Shown piece after piece: positions 1 to 14,500 of a stretch of DNA of 30,824 bases. Origin of the DNA: Phellopilus nigrolimitatus (lineage: Eukaryota > Basidiomycota > Agaricomycetes > Hymenochaetales > Hymenochaetaceae). The first letter of the stretch is position 1. Every line of letters begins with the position of its first letter. The position numbers were made by a program, and so were the translations under genes. Where the stretch lies: NCBI GenBank assembly GCA_021029095.1, contig JAJOHG010000303.1, positions 1 to 30,824 on the forward strand, in the 5' to 3' direction. The notes under the pieces are model-generated. The model was not told where the DNA came from and ran no database searches. It was given only the letters and a program-made list of their open reading frames with translations.

Positions 1-57
1 ACATTACTTGATCAGATGCTGCCCTTCTCAATTAACAAAGGGGTGGTCGGCACTCAC

Positions 58-2765
<2,708 letters not shown>

Positions 2766-3267
2766 CAACGTTCATCAGTGACTCACCTTCTTACTGCTTC
2801 CGCGTGGCATTATTTTCAGCTTTCGCTTATTTTTCCCGATTTCTTACCAGCGCATAAATCCCTTTAGAAAATCTAAAACAAGACAGAAACCGATATTTCT
2901 TATTCAAGACCATGATAAACAGAAAATAATAGGTTGAATTTGATTGAAAAACTGTCAGCATGGATTTGCCATCTAAGGCTGCAAGTTACAGTAAATTTCT
3001 GACTTATTTTCTCTGTGAGTATCTATTTTTATTCAGGACTTCCGATCTTGAGGCACGACAAACATCACTTTTGACAGAGTCGAATCGGCATGAATTCAAA
3101 TATCGCAAGTTCTCGTCAGTATGTGCAATGGCAGTGTGCGCATCGCGGCGGACAAATGTTGGTATGTGTTCAAAAGATGTGGACGATCGATAAACTGTTG
3201 TAACTGACTCCCGTTGCGCGGTTATATTCCCTCTCTTTGATTGGTCCACCCTTTTTTGAGGAAGCGA
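2766..3267. other. Intergenic region upstream of AlaRS
   Basis: About 500 bases between the AlaRS start and the outer end of the left inverted-repeat arm. It is AT-rich around 2800-3000 and holds the presumed AlaRS promoter. The short open frames seen here have no recognisable motif and no supporting splice structure. I see no gene. Confidence 0.5.
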
Positions 3268-4499
3268 TACAGAATATGTTCAGCGCCAATCCAACACACT
3301 TTCTCAATCTGTGTTGCGCCCTTCATGAAGCGTCGATCAGATCGGATCATGGCGGTGCTTCAGGCAAGCTCGCAAGGCACCGCGAACGCCCTCCCACCAA
3401 ATGTCATCTCTGCGTCGACCGCTTCAGAATGAGACCTGGCGCTGGCAGATCTACACCGTCTTGTGATGACCTGGATTTCGGTACGACTGTGTGCTTGGGA
3501 ACCCACTGGGACCTGTGGCTGAGGGCCGAGACACGTCGGGAACTCTGTGCGCGCACTCTGAAACCTGGTTCCCTCAAACTGCCTTTTCGACAGCCGACAG
3601 CACGTGCGATGCGCGCACTGCTATATTTTTCTCACTCCGGCGATATGTTATTTTTGAACCTGTGGATGTGTGCCGGCTGTCCTGGGCGGCTTCTAGCTGT
3701 GTCGACCGAAGCCTGCAATGACAGCATCCACCGCACAACGCTAATAGTTTATTGCCAGTTCCTGGCTTCTTTACGCTCTGGTAAGCTTAGCTGGCGATCA
3801 GCGTAGGCACGGATGGTCTAGCGGAGATGATGCGCCGTCTCGTAGAGTATCCCCTTTCGCCCCGTCGAAAGTTGCGATAAGATGTACTCATTACAAGAAC
3901 ACGACGACCGCTAGATTGGGAACGTAGCTTTACGGCGAGCATTCCGGAGCCGCATCCTTGCATGCTATGTATGTGCACAGAAAATTAATTTTGGCACAGA
4001 TAATCAATTTCTGTTCCTGGCTCCGAGCGTCTTTCCATGGTTCTTGAGAAGAAGTTCCCACTTCAGCATGCATAGAGGCCGCACTCGTGAACGTTTGCAG
4101 CCACAACAGCCTGTGTCTCACTTGATACCATCCTGTCTGCCCTCCCGCGGTTGCGGTGTCGGGCTCGCGATCAATCCGCCGTCGTGGTAGCGAACGGCAC
4201 CGCATCTAAATGCAACCCCGAAATGGACGCCTGAGACGCATCCGCTGCAAGCCTTTGACAACTGTGACCCTTCATGCGCGATGACTGTACCAGAAGAATG
4301 GCAGATCAGTTCGCAGACCTGGATAGCGCCCTGTCGTTTCGGCGGGCCGAGCAACCTAGCGATTTATCCCGCCTGTAAGTGGTCGGGCTGTACCTTCAAT
4401 TTACACAGGCATTTCTCAAGGCATTTGTTGGGATCTCACATGCCGTGCGTTGCTCTCGCGTAGCTAGAAGTCGACAGAGTCATTATGTGTCTGCAAAGC

Positions 4500-4507
4500 T
4501 ATATAAG
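4500..4507 (+). promoter_or_regulatory. TATA box of peroxidase copy 1
   Basis: TATATAAG, about 100 bases upstream of the ATG at 4609, followed by a pyrimidine-rich leader (CT-rich 4530-4580) as is common in highly expressed fungal genes. The same element is conserved in the other copy. Confidence 0.7.
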
Positions 4508-4608
4508 ACGGTCGGCGCAAGTCTGGGTTCTCTATCCCTCCCAGTCTTTTCTATCCATCCTTTCAAGTCTTCTCTTCATCGCCTACAGATAGACAATAAT
4601 TAATCGCC

Positions 4609-6120
4609 ATGGTCTTCAAGCTCTCTGTTGCATTCGTCGCTCTCGCCGGAATGGCTGCTGCCGCTTCGCTCCGTGTACGATGCTCTCTTTACTACACCAA
4701 CCCATTGTTCTAACGTCTTCCTAATCTTTTAGAGAGTACCCTGCCCTGGAAGCAGCCATACTGCTCTCAACCCGGCCTGCTGCGCGTTCTACGAGCTCGC
4801 CGACGACCTCCAGACGAACGCATTCGATGGCGGGGTGTGCGGTGAAGAGGGTAAGATCCCGCGCATTTTCACTGATCCCTTCGATCCTTAGCGCTAACGG
4901 CTCTACAGCTCACGAATCGTTGCGTCTGACCTTCCACGACGCTATTGGGTTCTCCACGACTGGCAAACTCAAGTAAGGACCTCTCTTTTACAGAAATCAC
5001 ATTTATCTCATGACTTCTTCAGGGGAGGTGGAGCTGATGGCTCTATCATACTGTTCAACAACACGGAGCTCCAAGATCGTGAGCTGGCTTTCGTCTGCCT
5101 TTCTTTTCGTCTTTCTGAGCATGTTTTTGTCCAGCCGCAAACGACGGCGTCTCGGACGCGGTGAATCTTCTGGCGCCTTTCTTGCAGACGCACAACGTGA
5201 CTGCTGGAGACCTTATCCAGTTCGCCGGAGCCGTCGCCGTAAGTAATTCCTAGTGGTTGATTGCTTTCTTTCTTGTGCTCAGAGCTTATTTGTCCTAAGG
5301 TCTCGAATTGCCCTGGTGCGCCGCAGTTGGAATTCCTCGCGGGCCGCCCGAACGCGACGTTTGCAGCCGAGCAAGGCACTGTCCCTCTTCCTCAGGACAG
5401 CTCCACGGTAATCCTTGCTCGTATGGGAGACGCCGGCCTCTCTCCGCAGGACACGATCAACCTGCTCGCGTCGCACACCGTCGCACGCTCGGACACACTT
5501 GTTGTCGGCCACCAGGCCGTCCCATTCGACTCAACGCCGTTCACGTTCGATTCGCAGGTGTTCCTCGAGGTGCTGCTCAAGGGCACTGGTGTGCCGTTTG
5601 GCGTGAACAACACCTTCGGTGCGGAGGTCGACTCTCCCCTCCCTGCTGAAGGCGAGATGCGTCTGCAGTCCGACTTCGCTCTTTCGCGTGACCCGGAGAC
5701 GGCCTGCTTCTGGCAAGACATGATCAACAACCAGCAACTCATGATGAATGGGTTCAAGACTGTGAGATTCCTCGCATATCGTTTTACCTCCTTCGTCGAT
5801 ATTGAAGCAGGAATTATTTACAGTCCATGGCAAAGATGGCTATAACTGGTCACAATGCGAACAAGCTCATTGATTGCTCGGAGGCGGTGCCTGTCCCGAA
5901 GCCCCCTGTCAAGAAGGCGACGACGTACCCTGCAACTCAGAGTTTCAAGGATGTCCAGCAAGTGTGCAATAAGCCGTTCCCTGTTCTTTCTACCGATCGT
6001 AAGTAACTGCTCTTTTATTGCCAGAGTTTTCTCTGATTTTTTGTTTCTGTAGCTGGGGCCGCGACGGTGATTCCGGAGTGCCTTGACGGTGACACCAACA
6101 TCAACGACTGCCCGTCCTAA
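4609..6120 (+). CDS. mnp: Manganese peroxidase (class II secreted heme peroxidase), copy 1
   Basis: Extracellular enzyme that uses H2O2 to oxidise Mn2+ to Mn3+ for lignin attack. Eight exons: 4609-4674, 4733-4850, 4909-4972, 5023-5078, 5135-5238, 5300-5761, 5824-5998, 6053-6120; 370 aa, all phases close. Residues 1-19 form a signal peptide, followed by SLRR, a likely propeptide processing site. Distal heme residues are Arg67 and His71 (RLTFHDA); the proximal His is His195 ([11 protein letters not shown]). All three Mn ligands are present: Glu60 and Glu64 (CGEEAHE) and Asp201, equivalent to E35, E39 and D179 of Phanerochaete MnP1. Asn190 sits where lignin and versatile peroxidases have the surface catalytic Trp, so this is not a LiP or VP. 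Ten cysteines fit the five disulfides of MnPs. There are four N-glycosylation sequons (NNT, NVT, NAT, NNT). The tail is short, ending NDCPS. The gene is intact and looks functional. Confidence 0.96.
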
Positions 6121-6670
6121 GCATCGAACTATGCGACGCTAGGGATGGTGATAGTAATAACAAAGCTCTAAATACTAATAGCTTAATCTTTCTTTGGGGA
6201 TTTCTTGTTTCTTCTTCGGGTGGCTCGTCGTTTATTATTGGGGTCTTTCTTGTCTGTTGTGCACTTATTTACTCAATATTCTATTGATTATTATACATAT
6301 ATGAATGAATCATTATCTGGCGAAACCAGCGATCGCGAGTTATTACATCTGCGCCAGTCTTGAGAAATATCAATGTGAATTTGCTTACATGTTACCACTG
6401 TAAGTTCGCCGACGCATTCTCTTCATATGACATATCGTCCAAAAGCGAACAGAGATTTTGACTTCTTCTGTTCGACCGTTTCTGCCAAAGCTTGTCGTGC
6501 GGAAGTCATCAGCAATGTAATTTCTTGGCGTACGCGAATCACATGTATGCAGATAAGTGTGACACTGCGCCTTATAAAAGACGTCTGGTTGCAGGTGTAG
6601 TTGAGAGCCATTCTTACTACGAGCGATATCTGTGGATACGACCGAGGTCGAGAAGCCCAGCCGATGATCG

Positions 6671-9600
6671 GGCTCCATGTTCTACTTGTGATTTGCGACA
6701 AGCGGGAAAGATAGTAAGAACTCGAATAAGAATGTGAATATGTGTTTCTGTGTACGATAGCGTGTTACATACGACCGTCTGTCATTGTGCAAAATTAGTT
6801 TTAGTGAATTTAGAATTTGAAGATTGAAAGTCGGTATTTCACTTTTTTAATAGATAAGGGTTTCCAATTATGTAATATTAGTGTCTCTTCAGCGCGGCGA
6901 TGTCAGCTGCTTGGGCTCGACACGGCATTCACCTTCAAGTCACCGTCACCGTCAGCATCTCGTACTCGTTGTTTCTCCAGCGTGCCGACATTCAAACATC
7001 ATTCTTCGACGACAGAATGCGACCGCGTCTTATGACTTTCGCGTGCTAAAGATCTTCCGCGCGAGGATACGCAGCAAGGACATCAAACCTACCCGCGCTA
7101 TACATATAGTTCATGTTTCGCGCGCAAGACGATATCTCCCGCGCCGAGAGTGCGCCGTCCACGGACTCTGCGCACGTATGGCTGTAATGACGCGCCTGCG
7201 ATTATATTTTCCTTCGTCCCGTTCTGACTCCGAGGCGCGCGCGACCCTGCATGGCGATGCGCAAGGTCCGGACGCCCGGGCAGAAGGGAGCACTGCTCTG
7301 CGTGCGAGGCTGATGAGCGGGGAGCGGATCAGTAGGAGAAGGAGGGAAGGGGGCTGTCGCTTCTTCCTGATATGTCAGGCGATGGGCAGCTCGTCGGCGT
7401 TGCGGAGTCCCTCCCACGAGAGCCCAGAACACGCGGCGGGTATGTTGGGTCGTGCCCATGAATAGCGTGCATTCCTCTCCATAACTCGGGGGCAGCTGCT
7501 GGGGGTTTGCTCTCGATCTGATCTATGCTGTTGTTACAGTCGCCGAAGGTGCGGTGGTCTTCCGCACACCGGAACTCTGAGAAAGCGCAGACAAGATGGA
7601 CGCGTCGCGTCGAGCTGCTTGACAGGAGGGAGCGATGCCACTGATTCTACATAGTTTCTGTCTCGGCTGGTAGCTTTGTTATTATTATTCCTGAGGTTTT
7701 TTATTTATTTATCGTGCACTTATTTACTACAGTGCGTAAAGGCAAGAGACAACAAGCCGAAATGCTCCGACTGACTTTTCTATCTCACCTTGCCACAACA
7801 TTATATTCCCTCTTTATTAATATACACTGGATAGGTCTTGTACGTGTCTTCAATACTTGTTGCTTAGATTTCTCAATTGTTGACTTTGTCTTTTTTGGCC
7901 ACTGAAAATTTGAAACAAAAGATATTAATAATGAAATTGTGTTTAAAATAACCTAATATGGTATATTTTACTATATAAGCGCCTATTCTAAATAAAGACC
8001 ATCGCTTCGGATGCCCGCTTCGCATTAGCCAGTTGGATTTTGGGATTTCTCATGGTCATTTCAGCATAGCAGAATAAGATTTTACCTGGGTAAAGTCATA
8101 TTCTTGCCGACAGACACATACATTTCTCCGAATATGGCATTTATTATTTTATTTTATTTTATTTTATTTTAATTCTCCGAAATTTTTGAAACATCTACTT
8201 CGAAATCGGGAAACCGCGTGTAATTGAGTATTTTGCTTACTTCTATTAGCGAAACCAAAAAAAAAAATCCGAAATTCGCAAAATTCCGGCCCCAGCCAGT
8301 TGATGGCTTATGGCTTTACGCACTGTAGATATTCTATCGATTGTTATACCTATCACTAGTTCAATGAGTTCAGTTGTAAGGGACCGATTTGGAAATTGAC
8401 TTACCAAATATAGAATATACGCCTGTCGTCCGAACAAATCAAGTGTCTCCCTCTTACAGCCAGCTGCTTTTACTCTCTGCAACGGAACTTCTTTTTCTCT
8501 TGCGAGTAGAAGGGAGCGCGATAGTGGTATATGTGCCGATAGCCCTTTGACGTGTTTGCGATTGTCTGGACAGCTCAAGACTTTTCTAGTATCGTCTGCG
8601 TCCTACAAAGAACTGGTTGTGGGCGGACTTACTTTTCTCTCCTATCTCTTGTTCCTCTCCCGTTTCCCGTAAAATTTCATAGCTGACTCCGACAAATCTC
8701 TTTCCAATCCCATCTCCATTTGATTCAGACGGAACTCAGATTCTACTAGCTATAGGCGCAAGAGTCCAGGAAGGTTTGCCCCAGTTAGGAGATGCTTTAG
8801 TAGCTGACACTTAAAGCTGCCAGTTGCAACATACATTACTGCTCGATAGTCATACGGATGTCCTCGATCTACCAGATACGCGCTCTTGACATTTCAACGG
8901 AGAAGCATACTGAATGACCTGCTTGCTATACGCGATATACGTGACTCAACACGGCGTAGGCCTGACACCGGCTGAATAGTCGGGAGAACACCATGTTTCC
9001 CCACTCCAACGATATGCAAGCACACTACTTGGACTATTCGCCGTGACAAAAATGTTTCGGATGTTCGGATGGCGGATAGATTATTTGGTCACCGCTGTTA
9101 TGGTAGCACACCGTCCGGCATCCGAACTGTTTGCCTTGGCGATGATGTTCTCATCGGTGGTTAACGTGCATCCGGACAAGAAGATAGAAGACAGAAGTCC
9201 CGCGGTGACTCGCGATAGCTCTGGCTCACTACTTATTATCTGCGGACGCACCGGCTCTGACTTGGATGCACTTGAAGGCGCTCCTTTGAGAAGTCCGATT
9301 TCTACTACTGCAGAAGGCGTTACCAGTTCACCGTGTACAGGAAACGTCCGCAAGCATATATTTCCGCCCGTCCCTTCCTTGTCGCCGACGCCGCCGCCCG
9401 AAAAATACCCTCGTCTCCTCATCAGCTTCCGGGTCCCCAGTGCCTGAGCTTGTTCGCTTCGAGTTCTTTCTCCTCTTTTCTGAGTGCATACTGAGCTGCC
9501 CGCGAGAGCCGTATTGCCGTCGACTTGGCGCAAAAAAAAAAAAACGGCGATGTGATCCTATGGGCACGTGATTGGTTTTCATATTATAGCGGATGCGTTC

Positions 9601-11581
9601 GCGAGCCGACGCCCGCCTGCAGGAGCTCGGCCTTGCTGCTCGGGCGAGAAAAGATGGCGCGTCGCCATTTTGCCAGAGTCAGGCTGGCGCTACAGCTAGA
9701 CGTCAATCCCATCTGCGGAGCTGTATCTTCGTACATAAGCAATAGCAAAAGATATGTCGTATCCGAGAACATGCATCAGACTTTACAAACGACTGTATTA
9801 GGGGAACCAGGGAAAAGAAGAGGCCCACGGCGCTGCTTAGTAAGAATTCGAAGATCCAGACTAAAGGTAATTCATCGAGCGGAGGAGGTTCCGTTCGATT
9901 CCTAGGCTGATGTCAGGACTTACACGACGGGAGCTTCGGCGGCATCGAGGCGGAGTAGAAGAAAGTTGGGAAGTAAATTTGGGTCCGCTTCGCCCCTCCG
10001 CGCCATTCAGTACGTCCCTTCCGGCCGCACCCAACATGGTGCGCATGGTGGAGTTGATGTCGGCTAGTGGGGACACGGCCTATCGAGCTACTTCCTTGCT
10101 CTCTTGGAACAGAACCAGAGAAGTGGAAGACGAAATAGAAGATGAAGATAATATATGTATATACAACGGCGGGCGAACGACATTGCCTAATTCTCGTGGT
10201 AGGAGGAGCAGCTCGGAGAAAAACTGTGTTTTGGGAATTTACCGTGTGGTGCGTACGCGACTTGCTCGCCGATGAGCTTCGGAGCTTGGGCCTGGAGTTG
10301 GGCAAGGCCTGATGGCAGTGCGTACCTGGAGCGGGGATCGCAAGGGAAAATAAAAATGGTGCATGCGCATGCATGTGCAAAAAGGGCGGGGCCGAGTCTA
10401 AAGACGATTGCGTGCGCATCACGCATCTGTCAATATATGTCTTTCGCCTCCGGCTCCTCTAATTATATGAGGGCAACCGTAGCGCGCAGGGCCTTCCGTG
10501 GCCGGTCGAGAGGCAAACGGCACACGTGAGTAAATTCAGGTTGATTTCGTGCCTATTGCATTGAAATGCCAGTGCTTTGTAGCGTTAGTGTTCACTTTCA
10601 ATAGAGGTGAGGGTGGGCGGGCGCTAAGCCAAAAAGTGTTTTAGTGCGACAAAGAATGATACCGACTCAGCTCATGGTGATCTGAGATACTGAGGAGGCG
10701 AGTGGATCCGCACGCGATCCGCGGAGGAGAGCAAAGCATGTGCAACGTTTATTTTACAAACCGCCTCGCCAAAGGTATGCCAGATACTCGATCACAAAAG
10801 GCCCCGCGGACCGCGCTAGCACATTGAACGCCGTTAGTGGTCACAGCGTGAGGTCGTCATGATGGGACTTACGCACAGGCTCCGAAAACAGCGGGTTCTT
10901 GCTTCACAACAAAAGAGGCGTTGGAGAATACACAGTGTGCAGATAGGCCTATAGGCTTTCTGGGCGGATCAAGAACGCAAGAACGGGAGCTTCTTCGTTG
11001 TATGGGCGGGTGATTCGGCCGGGATTGTAGAGAATTATAGTTGAATATCAATCACTGCCTTTCTTGGGCTGATCCGGGATGGCACGGATTAGGTAGCAGA
11101 CCATGAGTAATTGTAACACTAGGATAGCCTTGTACTCTGAAATGAAATCAACTCCAAGACAGGAGAGCATGAAATGGAGAAGTGAGCATTGAAATATTTG
11201 AGTAAGTACAAGGAGGGAGTTCCCCGGAGGCTTCGCCTGATCTGGAATCTTTTTGATGCCGAGGCGGAAGAAAACGGAATAAAACCGCGAAAAAAATGAG
11301 ATAAGATCGAAAAAGAAATTGAGACAAAATTGGGAGGCAAGAAGAGGATGACAGAAAGGACAGACAGAATAAACAGAAGCAGAAAATAAGTGAGAAGATA
11401 TCGACAAAGCCGGGAAAGGGAGAGACCGGCACCGGTGATGACCCTGCCAATCGCATGGTTAAGTTGGCCATCAATGATCTACTGCTTTCGTCCCGTCCTA
11501 AATCTATTAACAAATACACGCCTCCCAGCCCTCTCCCTCGAACCGCCATCCTCTCCACCATCCCTCTTGGCCTTGTAAGCC
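6671..11581. other. 4.9 kb region without recognisable genes
   Basis: Runs from the inner end of the left repeat arm to the G-alpha start. Base composition is patchy: GC-rich around 6900-7450 and 9550-10500, AT-rich around 7680-8300. Open frames up to about 190 codons occur on both strands, mostly in GC-rich parts, but they overlap each other, have biased or low-complexity translations and carry no family motif. A short pentanucleotide repeat lies at 8146-8172 and a run of 12 A at about 9533-9544. I see no tRNA or transposon protein. The last several hundred bases should contain the G-alpha promoter. Confidence 0.5.
8146..8172. repeat. (ATTTT)n microsatellite
   Basis: About five tandem copies of ATTTT within an AT-rich intergenic stretch; a simple sequence repeat with no evident function. 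Confidence 0.85.
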
Positions 11582-14500
11582 ATGGCTGTCGCCACCCCCT
11601 ACAATGACCTCCAGCCCGTCCGCCGCATCGACGAAGCAGAGGCAGCCAGGATAAGCAACAGAATAGACGAAGAGCTCAAGGTATGTTTACGCTTTTCTGC
11701 AATGTCCGTCATAGAAAACAATTCATTGATGGTTCCGTCGTCCTTAAGGCGGAGCGGGAGGCTATACGGAGAAGAAAGAGCCAGAAACGGGATGTCAAAG
11801 GTGTGTCTTTTTCATTCTTTGAGCTGGTTGGCCGGAGTTGGGAATGGTGACGGGAGCATGACTGCATTCCGCGGTGGGACCGGGAAACCCTGGCGAACTT
11901 AAGCTTCAACTTAGGCTTCTGGCGGCGCACGAATCGTTTGGTTCTCTTACTGCTCTGCTGCCTATGCTGCCAACGACATAGGGGATGGGGGGGATGCGTT
12001 GTGGACCGGATGGAATGCCCGACGTAGCCTCGGCCAGCACATCTCATTCCCGAGTCTCCGAGCTCATTCTTTGCATTGCATTTGCACTCATGAAACTAAA
12101 GCTTACCCTCAAATGATTTTTTCTTTTCTCAAACAGTGATGCTACTGGGCCAGGCCGAGTCCGGCAAGTCCACGCTGCAGAAGCAGTTCCAGCTCTATTA
12201 TGCCTCGCAAACGCTCGAGAAGGAGCGCCCCGCCTGGCGGCCCGTCGTCCACTTCAACATCATCAAGGCCGTCCGCATGATCCTCGAGGAGCTCGACTTC
12301 GAGTTCACCCAGAGCCCCGCGCAGGCACAGGCGCAGGCGCAGACCCAGCAGGCACAGGCACCGGTGCGGCCTCCGCTCCCGCAGCCACCCCAGCAACGCA
12401 CACAGCCCATGTCTTCCACCGCACGCGGGAAGCTCCCCGCCCTCCCCGGCCCTCCGCTCGCGCCCAATGGTCCTCGCGCGGCAGGGACGCCCGCAAGCGC
12501 ATTTATCGTCGCCAACGGGAGCAATTCGGCGAGCGGCAGCGCCAGTGCAAGCGGGAGCGGGACTGGGGGCGGGTGGCAGGAGGACCTGGCGCAACTGCGC
12601 ACGAAGCTGCTGCCGCTCGTTGCGGTCGAGGATGCGCTTGCGCGCGACCTCAGCGGCGGTGTCACCGTCACCGGCGCAGGAGGTCGGGCGGGCGTTTTCG
12701 TCCGTTCCGGCTGGCAGGCGCTCGTCGCGCCAGTCGCCAGCCGCGCGTGGGCAGGGGCCTTTGGCGGGGGCGGGGGAGGCGGAAATAGCGGGAATAATGC
12801 AAACGGGAGTAATGGAAACGCACATGCGGGTGGTGGGCCGGTTGTAAATGATCTGGTTGCTCGCATGCTTGCTGCGACGAAGGACGAGGTTGCGGCCCTT
12901 TGGCGTCATCCGAGCGTGCGCACGCTCGTGAAATATAGGAAGCTAAGGTTAGATGAGAGCGCCGCATTGTGAGTCATAATATTTTTTCTTCTGCGCAAGT
13001 TATTTTATCCGTCATTTCAGTTTCTTAGAGAATGTATATCGTATAGCGGAGCCCGACTATCTCCCTGCTACCGGTGAGTTTGAAACGCAATTTACGGGCG
13101 CTAATGGAATTTAATTTCTGGACTACCAGAGGACCTTCTGAATGTTCGGCTGCAAACGCTAGGCGTGAAGGAGCATTCATTCGACATCAGTCTGAGCGGA
13201 ACGCATGTCAACTGGTTGCTATACGATGTGGGAGGTGCAGTAAGTGCATTTCCGTTAATAATCACCTCGTTCAGTCTTCATCCTCTTCGCATCATCACTT
13301 GGTCACCTTTCACGTCTCGCTTCGTCCGTTCACCGCTAACTCCTATTATCTTATGTCATCGCGTGTCTGACCTTCCATTGTTCCCGCTTCGCTTTGCAGA
13401 GAGGCCAGGCAAGTACAGGAATTTCCCACGACGACGCTCTTCTTTTCCCCTTCTGACATCAAGTCGATTTCGGCCGTTGATCTGCCAGCGCCATGCATGG
13501 GTGCCGTACTTCGATGATGGTGAGTCGTCCCGTCCGTCCGTTTATTCCCAATACTCGCTTCGCGGATTTCTGGCTTCTGGCTTCTATTTGAGCCTGGATG
13601 TCCCCTTTTGGCCCACTGTTTCCACGGCTCCGGCACGCTGCTCCCCGAGGGCAGGCGACACTGCGGATTCCGGCATGGCTCGATCATATCATGTCGTCTG
13701 GTGGCTCGTCGCGTCGCGACGCGATGCGACGTGGCCTGGAGCAGGGGGTGGTTGGACGGATGACGTGAGTCTCCGCACCCGCGCGTGTGCCGACCGGTCG
13801 GGGTATCCTATCGACACGTCTGGCTATCTGGCGTGGTTTCTTCTCTTCGACGTGATGCAACTACGCGTCTTTTCGCTCATTCATTTCTCGTGATCATTTA
13901 TTCTTCCCTCCTTCGCTCGAGCGTGCAGCCGCGCGTAACTCCATTCGGAATTGGGACGCGTGGTGCACACTCTCGCCTAGTGTCTTACCTTGCTGAATGG
14001 ATCTGAAGTTCTAATGGATAGATGGTATGCTGACTCTTTCCTTCTCTTTTCCGTCGATATAGCCACCGCAATCATTTTCCTCGCACCCATCAGCGCGTTT
14101 GATCAGGTTAGTTACGACTCTTTCGTCCTCCCTTTTAGCAACTTGCGCTTTGCATCTTTCCTTTCGCGTCTTCCTCCGAGGAGCATATCAGATGGAAATA
14201 CTGATCTGATTTGCCTGCTGTCTGACTGCCGGCTTCTTTCGCGTTACTCGCGTCATGATTTTCTTACAAATCTTTCAACTCATGGATTTTATCTTACCAT
14301 CTATCTTTTCCCCCTTTTGCAGTACCTCGAAGAAGATCCGCGTACGAACCGGATCGACGACTCGCTGCAGCTCTTCACGGCGATCTGCTCGAATAAGCTG
14401 CTCAAGAACACGCATCTCGTACTCTTACTGAATAAGGTACGTCACGTGCTCTAGCCACATCTACAATTATGTTCTCCCACATCATTGTTGTGTTGCGCGC

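Larger units (their letters stand above)
3268..6670 (+). repeat. Left arm of a ~3.4 kb inverted repeat carrying a manganese peroxidase gene
   Basis: Reverse-complementary to 15964-19397: positions pair so that left plus right is about 22635. The inner end is sharp: the arms match up to the CGATGATCG at 6662-6670, paired with CGATCATCG from 15964, and then diverge at once. The match is almost perfect across the peroxidase gene and its 3' flank. It weakens beyond about 4150 (clusters of substitutions) and is roughly 80% by eye with small indels at 3280-3950, so the outer edge is approximate. The whole copy lies in intergenic DNA. No transposase, reverse transcriptase or terminal repeats were recognised in it. 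Confidence 0.93.

Noticed and set aside
3237..3806. 189-codon frame at the outer end of the left arm
   Set aside because: The homologous right-arm sequence has substitutions and indels that do not preserve the frame, and no domain is recognised.
4609..6120. Versatile or lignin peroxidase identity for the peroxidases
   Set aside because: The surface tryptophan position of those enzymes is Asn190 here, while all three Mn ligands and ten cysteines point to manganese peroxidase.
6423..6701. Small frame found almost unchanged in both arms (also 15960-16211)
   Set aside because: It lies in the peroxidase 3' flank, where the arms are near-identical at every base, so shared protein sequence is not evidence of coding; in the left copy it also runs past the repeat edge into unrelated sequence.
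6881..7465. 194-codon frame in a GC-rich intergenic stretch
   Set aside because: Arg/Ser/His-rich translation, overlapped by other frames on both strands, no motif or splice structure.
12142..12909. Long antisense open frames (255 and 222 codons) opposite G-alpha exon 3
   Set aside because: They mirror the GC-rich low-complexity insert; the translations are biased (poly-Pro, Arg-rich) and the sense frame carries the P-loop and splices correctly.
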